Translations under genes and position numbers: made by a program
From: Pterobdella sp. o SKG-2022
Lineage: Eukaryota > Annelida > Clitellata > Hirudinida > Piscicolidae
Length of the DNA: 64,000 nt
Direction: 5' to 3'
NCBI GenBank assembly: GCA_964035795.1
Contig: OZ038321.1
Location: 27,406,459-27,470,458 of the forward strand
The notes under the pieces: model-generated
The model's input: the letters and a program-made list of their open reading frames with translations, nothing else
Database searches by the model: none
What the model was told of the DNA's origin: nothing
Shown: positions 1 through 12,993 of the stretch, one piece after another
Layout of the letters: each line of letters starts with the position of its first letter
Numbering within the stretch: position 1 is the stretch's first letter

Positions 1-33
1 CGATACAGAACTTCACTGTTTGTTTCCACACAG

Positions 34-298
34 ATACGGTATTGATCCAAACTCAATAAGTCAACAACGACAAGATTTTTTCACAAGTAAAAAAAACCGT
101 GATAGATTACTAACCCCTCCTGCTTTTTCGTCGCCAACTTTTTTCTCACCTTACAAAAGCCTTTCCAAAAGTCCCGAACTACGCTCTCCTCCAAAATTTG
201 AATCTAATCATAGGTCTTATTTCATGACTTTGCCGGATATCGAATCATATATAACTACTCCTTCTCCAGTCAAGAGAAGATTTTCAGCTCGCTTTTAA
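34..298 (+). CDS. Last coding exon of an unidentified gene
   Basis: An open frame follows a good splice acceptor (pyrimidine-rich, tttgtttccacacag, ending at 33) and runs to a TAA at 296-298. The exon encodes about 87 residues, starting near YGIDPNSISQQRQDFF. It is rich in Ser, Pro and Lys, with repeated SP pairs (TPP, SSP, FSP, KSP, RSPP, TPSP) and a basic end, PVKRRFSARF. It looks like a disordered, possibly phosphorylated tail. An ATG at 20 precedes the acceptor and is probably intronic. A poly(A) signal lies 30 bases past the stop. I do not recognise the family; the rest of the gene is to the left of the window. That it is coding is inferred from the acceptor, open frame and downstream signal. 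Confidence 0.55.
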
Positions 299-328
299 AA
301 CTTAAAAAAAATTTATTCTAAAAAAGAA

Positions 329-334
329 AATAAA
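329..334 (+). terminator. AATAAA poly(A) signal of the left-edge gene
   Basis: The hexamer AATAAA lies about 30 bases after the TAA of the left-edge exon, the usual place for a short 3' UTR. Such hexamers are common by chance in DNA this AT-rich. Confidence 0.4.
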
Positions 335-1670
335 AGCTTAATTAAACCTTGCTATTTTCACCATGTATAATTCAGATGAATAAACAAATTTTCAGAAGTA
401 GTCGGAGTAGAAAAATAAACATAATGAATATTGAATATGATAATTGGAATTTCTATAAATATTAATCTTAAAATACTATATATAATTTGGAGCTATAGTT
501 TGGAGCTATATATAATTTGGAGCTATATGCACATAGTTTCAACCAGCTTATAACTTATAACAAGTCAAAGATTGACTAAATTCATAGGTAAACTCTTCAA
601 TTTAGTTTGATATAACCTTTGAGTTGTTTCATCAAAATAAAAACTATTTTAAGGTTTTTACAAGTAGTGTAAAAGATTTGATGTCACGTGACAGTATTTG
701 GCGTGTCAGTAAAAAGATGATGGCATGTTGAGAACTTATTTTCGAAATCAATTCTCTAAGAAAGATTTTTTTAAAATAAATATTAATTTAAAGAAATTTA
801 ATTTAATGAGAGGATTAAAAATTTAACGCAGAAATATATGGTATGTTAGTTTTAGTAGGTGTGAACCGATAGTTTAACTCAAATTAAATCTACTTTTCCA
901 GAGTTTTTAGAAGTCTTGAAAACTCAGACTCTAATGTGTTTGAGTTTCAAAAATCTTTGTTACTTTTTATTAACATAATCAATTAAATATGCCATCTAGG
1001 GAGGGGAAAGTTCCATTGTAGAATATTAGTCATCTGTGGAAAGTTATAATTGGTTTGAGATGCCTTTAGATATTTTATGAATTTATTGATAAACGTTAGT
1101 TTTTAAATTTTGTGAAATCCTCTGAAGATCATATAGATTTTTTTCTAATAAAGATAAGAGACGGATTGTGTTTCTCTAATTGACCTTGTATTGCTATTAA
1201 GCTGATAAACTTCAAAAATTTTTTTGAATTCATTTTTAAAAAATGAAGTTTAAATATAAATTTTTTACAAAAATTGAAATGAATTAAAAATTTTAAAATA
1301 TTTTCACCATAGCATGTAAAATTTATAAGTTGCGTAATATGAATAGTTCATTTTGGCACGACAAACCATTAGGGAGAGTGGATAAGAATGACCAAGAGTA
1401 ATTCATTATAGTTCTTGCTGCTATGAAAACTCATTGTTTTTTTTCAAAAAAGTTATTTTTATCCATCATTAATCAATATTGAATTCAAAAATGCCTCAAT
1501 GTTGTTGAGTATTCTGTTATACAGTCAATACTATTTTTCATTCTGAACGCCATGAAAAATTGAAGTTTTTAGTCAAGTAACTGAGCAAAGGAATGGAAGA
1601 ATAGTTTCAAGTGACGCAACTTTTCCATTCACCAACAGTGACTATAAATGTGTGCAGCCTGATAGATAAA

Positions 1671-1745
1671 GAAAAGGATGAATGGATGGATGGATAGATG
1701 GATGAATGAATGGATGCATGGATGGCTGGATAGATGAGCGGATGG
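1671..1745. repeat. Imperfect GGAT tetranucleotide tract
   Basis: A short run of GGAT/GAAT/GATA units, mixed and interrupted. The same motif recurs at 18941-19017, 33785-34043 and, in short patches, near 29.3-29.6, 39.8 and 41.2 kb. Confidence 0.8.
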
Positions 1746-2145
1746 GTAAAAAAATAAATTAGCTGATAACTAGACAAAATACACTGAAAAGGTAAATAAA
1801 TGAATGTATAAATAAACAAAATAAAAAGAAATGGAGAGAGGAGAAAAAAGATAGTTGAAAACAGGTGAACAAATTAATGGATGGAAGAATAGTTTGATGG
1901 ATAGATAGTTAAAAGAATTGAAAGCACGGTTAGATGGAGAAATTAATTGATAGCTTAACGAAAAGATAGGTGGAAGAAAAAATAAATGGGTGTATAAAAG
2001 AGTCTTGATGGGTTAGTGAGCAAGCAGATGACAAAGGGGCAGATGACAAAGAATGATGAAGGTGCCATGCTGAGGCAGATGTTCGAGAGATCATGGACAC
2101 TTACAAAACATTCACGTACTTTTAGGAAATTTTTTTCACATAAAA

Positions 2146-2147
<2 letters not shown>

Positions 2148-2212
<65 letters not shown>
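2148..2212. repeat. (CA)n dinucleotide microsatellite
   Basis: About 32 uninterrupted CA units. Open frames across it on both strands are repeat artefacts. Confidence 0.97.
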
Positions 2213-2213
<1 letters not shown>

Positions 2214-2400
2214 TGCTTAGTCAGCCATGAAAAATTCTTTCTCACAATTGTCTCTAGAAATTTACCTAGTTTCTTTTTATTTATTTCTCATATTTTTTTT
2301 TATTTTTCACTTTCTTACTTTTGTTTCATCTGTTTCAAAAAAAATATATAATTAAAATATATCATTATTTGGTTGACTAAACTAGCCTATCAACAAAAAC

Positions 2401-2513
2401 GATTTGAATCAAACACTTTTATTAATTATAAATTTGAATACTTGATAATGTGAGTTCAACTTACTAAAAGCTTCGTGTTATTATTCAGTAAATAAAAGTG
2501 TTTGACTCAAATC
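2401..2513. mobile_element. Small fold-back (MITE-like) element
   Basis: Terminal inverted repeats of 23 bp, gatttgaatcaaacactttt... at 2401-2423 and its complement at 2491-2513, differ at one position. The 113-bp element encodes nothing. Its interior carries AAAAGCTTCGTGTTATTATT, close to sequence in the fold-back at 34862-34940, so the two appear to be one family. No target-site duplication is obvious. Confidence 0.7.
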
Positions 2514-3178
2514 AATATCATTATTAAACTTTTTCACTTTTTTCGTTAATTAATTTTTCAACGTTTTCTAATATCAAAAATAATAATGATTGTTGTAATA
2601 CTCAATACTATCAATCCCTTAAATGCCTTCCTTCATCGTTTTGTTTCACATATGTGTGCTTCGTTTCGAAATATACTTTTCTAACTTTTGAGAGGCTTTC
2701 AAACACACATAAATTAAAAGCGTATTACAAGTCACACACACATAATGAAAAATACATAGTCATATAACAATTTTATAAACAGATTAGACAGCATAAACAA
2801 ATACTCAAATGGTCCTATTAAAAACCAAAGCTACACATACCTAAAAACATACAGAAACCTGCTCACACAAGCAAACACATAAGAGTAAAAGAAGACAAAC
2901 AAACACATGCAGACACACAAAAAGACACGCACAATTACATAATAATAAGAACAGAGTCAAAAACTAGAAAAAGAAAAAGAAAGTTTAATTGGAAAATAAC
3001 GTTTGCCTAGATTATAAAATTTTCTAAAAATTTTTTTGAGAATTATAGTTACATATTCAAGCTGATATAGCAATAATTGTCAAAAAAAGCACCAAAAATA
3101 TTTGTATATGTTAACAAAAAATTGAAAAATCACATTTAAAAAAATCAATCTAATGTTGAAACAATGCAAAGAACTGTC

Positions 3179-3357
3179 AAATACAACAATAAAAAAATAA
3201 ATACAACAATAAAAAAATAAATACAACAATAAAAAAATAAATACAACAATAAAAAAATAAATACAACAATAAAAAAATAAATACAACAATGAAAAAATAA
3301 ATACAACAATAAAAAAATAAATACAACAATAAAAAAATAAATACAATAATGAAAAAA
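3179..3357. repeat. 20-bp AT-rich minisatellite, about 9 copies
   Basis: Tandem units of exactly 20 bases (aaatacaacaataaaaaaat) are nearly identical, with A/G changes in a few copies. Three open frames on the minus strand through this block simply translate the repeat. Confidence 0.95.
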
Positions 3358-4690
3358 GTCAATAAAAGAAAACAAAACGAAGAAAATAATATAATACAAC
3401 ACACCACAACTACAACAAAAACAAACATATATACAACAATCAACATTTCGAAAACGATAAACACAGAAGAACAAAACACATGCACACAAACGAAAACCAC
3501 ATTTGGCGCCAAAACATTCTCTCCTGCTTCTTTGTCACACAGTGATTGCTTTGTGTACCTTGAAGCAAAATAATAACAATAATAGTAGTAACAAGAATAG
3601 TAATAGAAATAATAATAATAGACAAAATATAATGAGATGAACAAAAAATCTAAATAAATAAAGGTATTTTTGAAAAAGTTAAATAGTTATAAAAAAGAAA
3701 AATATTCATGAAAATTATGTTCAAAAATATTAATATTAGTCATAATTTGCAGTTTTTTCTTCAATTATACAACATCATTGAAGAACCTAACGATATTTTA
3801 TCAGCTGCCATATTTGTCTAAACATTTTCTCGTTGTTTATTCAAAATTATCACAAATCACTCATATTTTGTGTCAATTATATTCGTTAAATGTTATTTTT
3901 TCAAATCGCCATCTCCAGTTTGTATTCAAATGAGTAGAAAACTAAATTTCTTTCAATACATTCAATCATTTTTCTATGACTGAGCCAACTTTTCAGCAGC
4001 CTGAGATGTTTTGTCCACTTCACAAAGCAACCATGAAAGCAAGGTTGTAATTTGACCACAACATGTTGAAATGAACAAGGAGTGTTTGAGGGAAGTTATG
4101 AGTGCAATCTACCCGGCTTAATAATAACTAAATGAATATATTTTCTATTTATGTTAATTTTTTCTAATTATAATTTAATACATAGTTGCTTTTCAAATTT
4201 TTTATTTTGAATGTGAATTCAAATAAACTAAAATCATCCAAGAACTTCTACATTCCATTTTTATTGTAATACTCTCGAAAATGAGACAGTTCTTAAATAC
4301 AAATATTGTTTCTGAACAAACTGAAATTTTCGACAACTCCAATTCCATGGTAGTACATTTCAAGACCAAACTCCAGCAAAGCTTTTTTCTTCCATCGAGA
4401 TACATTATTCTTTCTGTGGAATTCTTCACAATATTGGCGGTGCAAAAATCTCAGATGGTAGTCTAAATTTTGATCTCAAATTCACTTATTTCATCTTCTA
4501 AAAAAAACATTTTCAAAGTTTTTATGCTATAAACACCCAAATTTTTGTTTTTACAAATGCAGATGTCACCAACCTCATTGATTCTTTCCAGGTTGAACTT
4601 CTGCAACTGTTGTGCTGACGATCTTTTGTAATCAAAAATACAGTAGTTTCTTCAAAACCATGCAACTAAAATTTTTTTTAGTTGTTTACT

Positions 4691-4888
4691 TCATGTGCTT
4701 GCCTTGACTGCAATGGCTACCAGTTGCCCTAAGATACCAGTTGAAATCTTTCTGGCGCATTGCCAACGTGTGTGTTCATACAAGGTTTTTATATCAAAAT
4801 TAATTATTGACAATGCTCGGTTTTGCAATGGTTGTAACAGTCTCTTCATGATAATTTCCATGTTGCTTTTTCTCTTCCTAAGTCCCAC
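4691..4888 (-). pseudogene. Reverse-transcriptase tail fragment (LINE-like)
   Basis: The minus-strand frame contains KRLLQPLQNRALSIINFDIK, which resembles the 'LQ+rAlriI' segment near the end of the reverse transcriptase in many non-LTR retrotransposons. No catalytic motif is present and the frame is short, so this is at most a decayed fragment. The assignment rests on one short motif. Confidence 0.35.
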
Positions 4889-6211
4889 GTCTGTTCTACT
4901 CTCTCCCGCTTGATCAGTTTATGGAGTTTCCGAAAACTTTTAAAAACTCCATTATAAGCTTTTTTTATTAAAATTAATCCCCAAACCCCAAAAGTTATTG
5001 GAAGCCTACCCTATTTGAACTTAGGCGCTACATAAGCCCGTAACAGTAAATATAACAATTGAGACCATGTATGTACCATGTTTCAATATCTCTGCCAAGT
5101 GTTTCCAAGTTTGCTGTGTGTATTCAAACGATTATTCAAGATATTGGTGTTTTCTATATTATTTTTCCTTAACTTGTATGTTACTTTTAAGCTTTATTAG
5201 TGGTTATTCTTCATTTGCATACATTCCATACAAAACATTTATTTCCCATGTTGAATATTTGTTTTGTTTGATTGATAGCATCAAATTAACAGATTTCAAT
5301 ATGTTTCAATTCTATATATGCATACATTTTGGTTTTTTGCTCAACATTCTCACATTCAGTCACCTACTATCCATATTAAGACAAAGTTTCTTTTTCTATT
5401 TCTCCTATTTAATCTCATACTGGTGTATTATTTTTTTGTTATTCAAAGCTCATTGTTTTTTATTTTTTTATTAAAGCCTTTTTATTGTTTTTTTGCTAAG
5501 ACCTCTTTATTAATGTTATCATAAAAAAACATTAAAAATTATTATTTTTTATAATTAAATCCATATTATTTTTATTATTAAATCCATATTATTTTTATTA
5601 TTATCCGAGAATTTTTTATTAGTCATATTGTTGGCAATGCAAATGTTTCACAGAAACTCTGGCTCATATGTGATTATGCATTGTTACACACACTAAGCTT
5701 GACAATATACTATTTATTGTTTTTATCACCATTTTCTTATTTATATAGTTTTTTTTTATATTCTATTATTTAATCGTAGTTATTGTTTGTATTTTTCTAC
5801 TTTGCTTTTTTACTTTGTTATGTTTTCATTACTATCAGCATTTCTTATTTTTTTATTAATATTACTTTTAATCGTTTTATTCAGTTTAATATTTTTCTTT
5901 AATTGTTTTTATTAAGTCATTCATTATTAATATTCCTATTCTTACTATTATTGTTGTTGTTATTCTCATTATTATTATTATTTTTTTTTATGAACTTTAT
6001 AGATGAAAAAAAGAAGCAAAAGTATAACAATGAAAAGCGTCATTAAAATCTTTTAAGTAATCAAATAATCAGAATAATAACATTAATGAAAAAAATTCAT
6101 AATAATAACAATAAAAAAACAAGCATAATTAAATAATTAAGAAAAAACATTCAAAATAATGAAAATCAATAATAAATATTTATATTATAAAAACTTTGAT
6201 ATCAATAAGAA

Positions 6212-6271
<60 letters not shown>
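6212..6271. repeat. (AAT)n trinucleotide microsatellite
   Basis: About 20 uninterrupted AAT units inside a longer A/T-rich stretch. Confidence 0.95.
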
Positions 6272-6273
<2 letters not shown>

Positions 6274-7246
6274 AAACAAAAAAAAACTGATAAATTTAAG
6301 ACTAAAAAGAAAAGTGAGATAAAATTGATTGAGATTGTTAAAATAACAAGTCACGTGAAAGAATGAGACAGTTTAACAAGTTGCCAAATGACGTGTTTGG
6401 GCCTTAATTTCTCTGGGAATGGAATTCGTGGCTGTATATATGTTTGTAGTTTTCATATTCATGTATAATTGATAGGAATTCAGATAGATTTCATTTGAGA
6501 TATTTCATGGGTCATTTCAATGTGTTTCCTAAGTTTAAATTTCTATTAAGGATTTCAGGTAGGAATTCTAACTTTCATAAGTTTAATTCTATGATAAACA
6601 TTTGTACTTTTGATGCAATACTTGTGCTGGATGTATGTTTGAATTTCAACCAGCTTCATCATTTGTTCCAAGAATCTCAGTGTTAGTACTTTTGGCATAC
6701 TCCTTAGTACCTTTGTTGTCCTTTCCATATTTCTTTGATGAAAAAATTTTGTTTTTGTTCTGTTTTAAACATTTATTTGTTGTGTATTTGTATGTTCGTG
6801 CTTCAATTTTTTTGTATGTGTTCAGATGTGTGTTTTTTTCGTGTTAGCTCGCCATTCCTTTGTTCGCGTGTTTGCTTTACATTTATTTGTTCGTTATGTC
6901 TCTCACAACTTTTTCTCACGTACAAATGCACACATACTTTGACATAAACCCACACACACAAACAAATACCTTTAATTAAAAACAAATGCCTGAATAAAAA
7001 TATAAACAATGAAATATACTCAATATATGTACTGCGACTTTGGTAGGTAAGCACACATCCCAACATACACACATATGTCTCTAGAGAAACACACACATAA
7101 ACATATGAAGAGAATTGAAAGAGTTTATTCAAAAACACATGTGCTTATCCGCATGTGGCACACACAAGAAACACGCCATGTCACATAGAACCTGAGCATT
7201 CTATAAGGTCTCCAGGTGAGTTCGCGCACGTTTGTGTGTTTGTGTG

Positions 7247-7248
<2 letters not shown>

Positions 7249-7285
<37 letters not shown>

Positions 7286-7330
7286 TTTGTTTGTTTGTTT
7301 GTTTGTTTGTGTGTTTGTGTTTTTGTGTGT
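7249..7330. repeat. Compound (GT)n(GTTT)n microsatellite
   Basis: A GT run passes directly into GTTT units and then degenerates. The overlapping Cys/Val-rich open frames are artefacts. Confidence 0.95.
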
Positions 7331-10300
7331 TTGTGTCTATTTTTTTGTTTGTTTGCTTTTATGGGTTCTTTGGTTTTAATTTTTTCATATCATCTAATAA
7401 TGTTATATAAAGATTTGAAAAGTTTAATTTGATTTGTTTTTCTAAGCAACTCTTCATTCATCGACCGTATGGTTTTTATTGAAAAAAAACTAATTTTTTA
7501 TATGCATTTCCATTAGGAATCAAATGCACACGTACACACAAACACACACACGAGATTATTGTCACCAAGAACAAAGAAGAATACCAATATAAAGGGGTGC
7601 AAATAATTTCATAAGACATCATTACTTTTAAAAGAGGGCTTCTTGTATTACTATTAAAAAAAAAATCAATATTAATAAATTAATTAATATCAAATTAAAT
7701 AAGTAATTAATTTATATTTAATTAATCAACTAATTGATTAGAAAATACATAATTGGTTAGTTAATTATCTAATTACTGTGATAGTCTCTTGGTCTTGGAC
7801 AACATCAAAGTTTGTATTATGAGTCTCAATCAATGTTTTATATTTTTAAAATTGTTTAAATTAATTTATTCAAATAATTGTATATATTTTTTATTTAAAA
7901 TTTATATTATTTTATTTTTAGCATATAAAAATTATTTGAATAATTATAATATATAAAAAATGAAATTTTTAATATAAATGACATTATACAGTAATTTTGG
8001 TTCAGAGCTTAACAGTAATTTTAAAAAACTCTAGATGGATATTCTGCTTTCAAAAATTTTATTTTTCAGTCCAATTTTTTATACTCAGCGTTTTCTTTTT
8101 GACAGATAAAATTTTAAAATTCTATTGTATTTTTTCTAATAAATTAGAAAAACATTGAAAATATTATGTATTAAACTCAATAAAATGTAATGATAAAAAA
8201 ATTTTATATATACTTTCACTGAATCATTTTGTATTTTAGGATACATATTGCTTATATATTGTTTAAAAGCATTAACTCTAGGTTAGCACTGCCACAATAC
8301 AAACTTGTCATAAAACTCAGTCACCAGAACCATAATAAAAGGTTTAAATAAAATACCTGGTAATATGATTGATAAATTTTATTTTAAATTAGCTTATTTT
8401 GAATATAGAAATATTCGTGTTTATAATAGTATTGACGCCGATAATAAATAAATAACGATTATCGAAAATGCATATCGTAATAAAAACCTTAATAATATTT
8501 GAATAAAAATATTTTCTGAAAAAAGATATTCAAAAAATATTATAGAAGTAATCCATAATAGAATGAAATTATATTTAGATAGCCTGGTATGCCTAGAGTA
8601 CAAGACATGTCGGATAACAAAACGTTTCAAAAGTTTATGATGATTTGATAGCAAACACTCGAATAGTGATTCAATTATAAGTTTATTTTTCTGTTTAGCT
8701 TTTTTTAAAATAAGATTTAAAGGTTTTAAAACGTATCTAAAGGACAAATTCATCGGAGCTTTTTGTAATAGTAGTTTTAGCGTAAAAATCACGTGATGGT
8801 AAATAAATTAAGTAGTTACACTACAAAAAATATTTGAAAATTGAAATTCTATAACATATTCTCTAGTACCTAAACATTAGAAGCTCTCTGAATAACTTAT
8901 TTAAGGACCGAGTGTATAATGTTCTGCCCGATAATATTTCCCTTCACTAGATTCTACACAAAATCAATTTTTGAAGTATTGTTTCTTCAAATCATTCAGT
9001 TTATTGATCTATAACATACATCTTGTAAAAGTTGACAAGTTACCTAGTAATGTTGTATCTAAGAGTTATATTTAATATCAAATATAACATTCAGCATAAA
9101 CTTGTACTACGCGTTTTTATAATCCCACATTCATAGCCTATAATTATTCTCATTACATCTAAATTATTGCATTACTTCGTACACTTCTTCTCTTATTTCT
9201 CAAAAGACTTTCTCACGTTACTTACCCCTAGAACTACTTCTCCTATTATTTATTATTCATTATTGAAACTACCAATTTTTCAGCTTCCATTATCAGAACT
9301 TTTTTTTGCCATATATTCTATTTTTTTGATATTAACTTTCATATAGTTCCAGGTGTTACATTGTCGTGATACTCGATTGTTTGGAAGAATGTATATATAT
9401 ACATATATTTTTTTATTTACTTTAATGTTTGAAATGACATTTCAAGGTGGCTTTCTTTGTGCTTCTACTATTGTGATCAATTTTTATTTAAAAAATCTGC
9501 GTCGACTTTTTTTTCCTTTCTCCAATAACTTTTATTCGTTTTTAAGAATTATACTCCTATCTCTCTTAATATCCATTGTGAATTTTTAATAACTGGCGTT
9601 TTACCCATTCTAAGTATTTTTAGTTAGTTCTTTGTCAGCATTAAACTTAAACCCAAAAGTATGGGAACATAGCAAGCCATTGTATGAAAGCTTTTAAAAC
9701 TAATATTTTATTTAAGAAGTGGAAGGTTTTTTGTTTTGTGTAAAAAATTTTTAAATTTATTTTTGCGTCAGAAATTCATTTCAAAAGTAAACTTATCGTT
9801 AATATTTTTTACAAATGATAATTATTCAAACTGAAGCACATAAAAACATTTTCCCTAATTTTCAATTTGAATGTATCTCATTTAAAATGCTTTCATACAA
9901 TTCAATTCATTTTTCTTATTTAAATACAGAACCCTAAACTTGTTATTGCTTTTTTCATAATTCGCAAGTAAGATTATTTAAGTACAACACAAATGTCTCC
10001 AGTATCAGTTAACGTTTGTGCCTTCGATATTATCTTAATGTATGTAAAGAATCATAACACATAGACTAATCTCATTCTAACTTTCTCATATGAAGTTATA
10101 TATATTTTGTATAATATCAAAGTTGTAAGAATCTCAATTCTAACAACAACTAAGGTAGGAAGATAATACGAGAAAATTACCAAAAAAAACGATTAGATAA
10201 TAAAACATAATTAAATATCAATAAAAATAATACTTCAATAAAGCCATATAAATATTAACAATGAAATCTAGATATATCCATCATTCAAGCGTTTTTATGG

Positions 10301-10639
10301 TCGCTATTTAGTCATTCTGTCTGCTTTTACTGCTTCACTTTTCTTTCAGTGTAATCTATTATTCAAAGAAACCACATTTATTTCAATTAAATGTTATTTC
10401 TATCGAGGATTTATATTATAGTAGTCTTTAATGTTTCTCTTGATTATTTTCTATCATTTTGTGTTTTTATCATTATAAATTTTTATCATTTGTTAAAATT
10501 TTTCTCTAACTAGATATTCATATACAAATATCTCAGTAAATGATTCCACTTTTCAGGTGTCTTTTTTTTACTGGAAGTAATGAAGTGGTGACTCAAGCCA
10601 TCACCATAAATTGGTTTGAAACACATTCTAATGGTTGTT

Positions 10640-10735
10640 ATTTTAGAACACTAGTTAGTTTATTAAGATACAAAGCTTTTCGTTATCGACGTAAGATTGT
10701 AATGTCATTTATTTAATTACCTGATGATGATATTA
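10640..10735. mobile_element. Partial copy of the AAGCTTTTCG fold-back family
   Basis: The segment contains AACACTAGTT, then TTTATTAAGATACAAAGCTT and TTCG, paralleling the left arm of the palindrome at 49123-49257. About 35 bases on it carries TTACCTGATGATGAT, which on the opposite strand also begins the ribozyme-like copy near 63.9 kb. No second arm is present, so this is a fragment or a diverged copy. Confidence 0.45.
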
Positions 10736-12933
10736 GTGTATGTCAAAAATATTTCATTTAAACTTTGATAATAATATACCTAAAAGCCTAGTGTTTAAAA
10801 GCAACGAAAATCCATCATAATATTGGTTTTTAATTCGTATTTCTATTTAAAGCCAAATAAATATCAATTAATAATATAGTTTCTATATTCTTTGAAATGC
10901 TTTTAACAAACATTTAATGAGATTGTGTTTTGCTTTATTCTTCAAGGCCTAAGCGTTTATAAAAATGTGAAGCTTCGGTCATAAATAAAATTTCTATCCA
11001 GACTGTACTTATTGTCCTAGTCAAGTTACCTTCTCAACGCAACCCAGTTAGGCAATGTATTATATATAGTATGATTGACTTATTTTACTTTGCATAGTGT
11101 TTTATACTCTAGTATGAGTATCTTATATTCATTTATAAATGTATTATATTTTAGTATCATTAACTCATGCTATTTCTTTGGGCAAATTTTGTGAAAAAAG
11201 TTATAGAACAAATAGAAAAAGTTATGGAACGATAAGTATATATAAATTTAATGAAAAAAAATAGGTTAAATAAAGTTGAGATACAATCTGAAGAAGAATC
11301 TTCAGAAATTTAGGAAATAACTTTAAATAGATTCATTAAAAACCTATCAAGTTTTGCTTTGCAATGTTTTTAAACCAAGCGGCAAAATAGTTTTTTATGA
11401 CAAGTGAAGATATCATGCTTGACTTCAACTAATAGCATAACTAATATTCCAAACAGCTAGTTCAAAGCTTCAACTATTAGTAACAGGCATATAACAAACA
11501 TATAAATGAACAATGAAGAAATATTTTATTACGTGGTGCATAGAGAATATTTTGATGAGGCTCGTAAGAACGTTTTAGGATGAAGTATATCAAAACTTAT
11601 TATTGTTGGTTAAATTTGTCATGGAACTGTGACTTAGGTGTATAGATAAATGGGTCATAATTTAAGAGAAGTTTCGAGGTTGAAGGCACCAGAGAAAATG
11701 AATAGCTGAAATTAGTTTTAAAAACATGATGAAGGACTATTGTCGTAGACTTGGTTTACTATGATATGGACAAGTGAAGAGAGAGTGAAGTCATGGAGAT
11801 AAGTCAGTAAATCTCTCAGAAAAGAGGATATACTAAATCTAAAATACTTATGCTGATACTGGATATATATAAATATATAAGAATACACCAATTCCATGAA
11901 GCATCCACAGAAAAGTCTGAAAAAGTGTAGGTGACAAAAAAAGCTTGAAACTATGAATTTTTCCAGTTCAAATTTTACTCTTATGTGTAAAAAATGTGAA
12001 AAAGCCTATAAGTTTTTTGCGGGTTCGAAAAGCCACCTTTGAGTCAAGCAAAGCAATGGCAAGACTTGAAGAAGAGTTACTGCCACTAATACGAATACAT
12101 CACTAGTACTTATATACCTCAATGCATTAACATATGCTGAAGTATTAGACATAAAAAAAAGTAAAGCTTGGATGGTAAATGTTAATTACTTAATTTATAT
12201 ATACAAAGGAATATGAATTTTAAAGATTTATATAAATTGTAAACATGTTGATATGTTAAGCTTAAATGTTAGTAGGAACCCTTGATGAAAGGATTTTTGA
12301 ATATGAGTTCTAATGATTTTAAAAATAAACAACTATTTTTATGTTTTTTATTGGGGATTATATCTATTTTTTACATTACTCATTGTATTGAACTCATGAT
12401 TGGTTAATTATAGGTTGGCAAAGACTTAAACAAAATGTTTAAATTATTATTATTATTATTATTTGTATTAATTAATTATTAAATAGACAAATATCAAGAA
12501 AAGAATTAACCGAAATTATTAATTCAAAAAGAGTTAGTTAATAAAAAAAGTGAACACTAATAAAAGAAATATATAACAAATCTTAAAAGTAAATTAAAAT
12601 TTAATAACAACCTATATGAAATATAACAAAGATAGTAATTCAAAATCATAATGAAAAAAAAAAATAATAAGAATAATAATCAGAAATTGTTGAAGCTTTT
12701 ATTGCAAGATTTAGCATTGGTTGATTCATTAAACTTTTTGTTTCTATTTTTATCATTATTCAATTAATATTTCACTGCTGAGCATTATGTTTTTATTATT
12801 TTTTCTATTTTACATTTTTATTTTTATTATTTATTATTTCATTATTCTCGACTGGATGTAGGTACGAATATTCAAATGGTGCAGAACTTAACCTATATAT
12901 TATAGAGACGTTGTTACTCTGCATATTAATACT

Positions 12934-12939
<6 letters not shown>

Positions 12940-12990
<51 letters not shown>
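12940..12990. repeat. (TA)n dinucleotide microsatellite
   Basis: About 25 uninterrupted TA units. Confidence 0.97.

Positions 12991-12993
<3 letters not shown>

Noticed and set aside
2016..2351. 111-residue frame across the CA repeat
   Set aside because: Half of it is Thr-His repeat from (CA)n; no splice or family evidence.
8421..8792. 123-residue minus-strand open frame rich in Leu, Ile and Lys
   Set aside because: No splice context or family resemblance; the composition is as expected from AT-rich DNA. It could be an unrecognised transposon relic.
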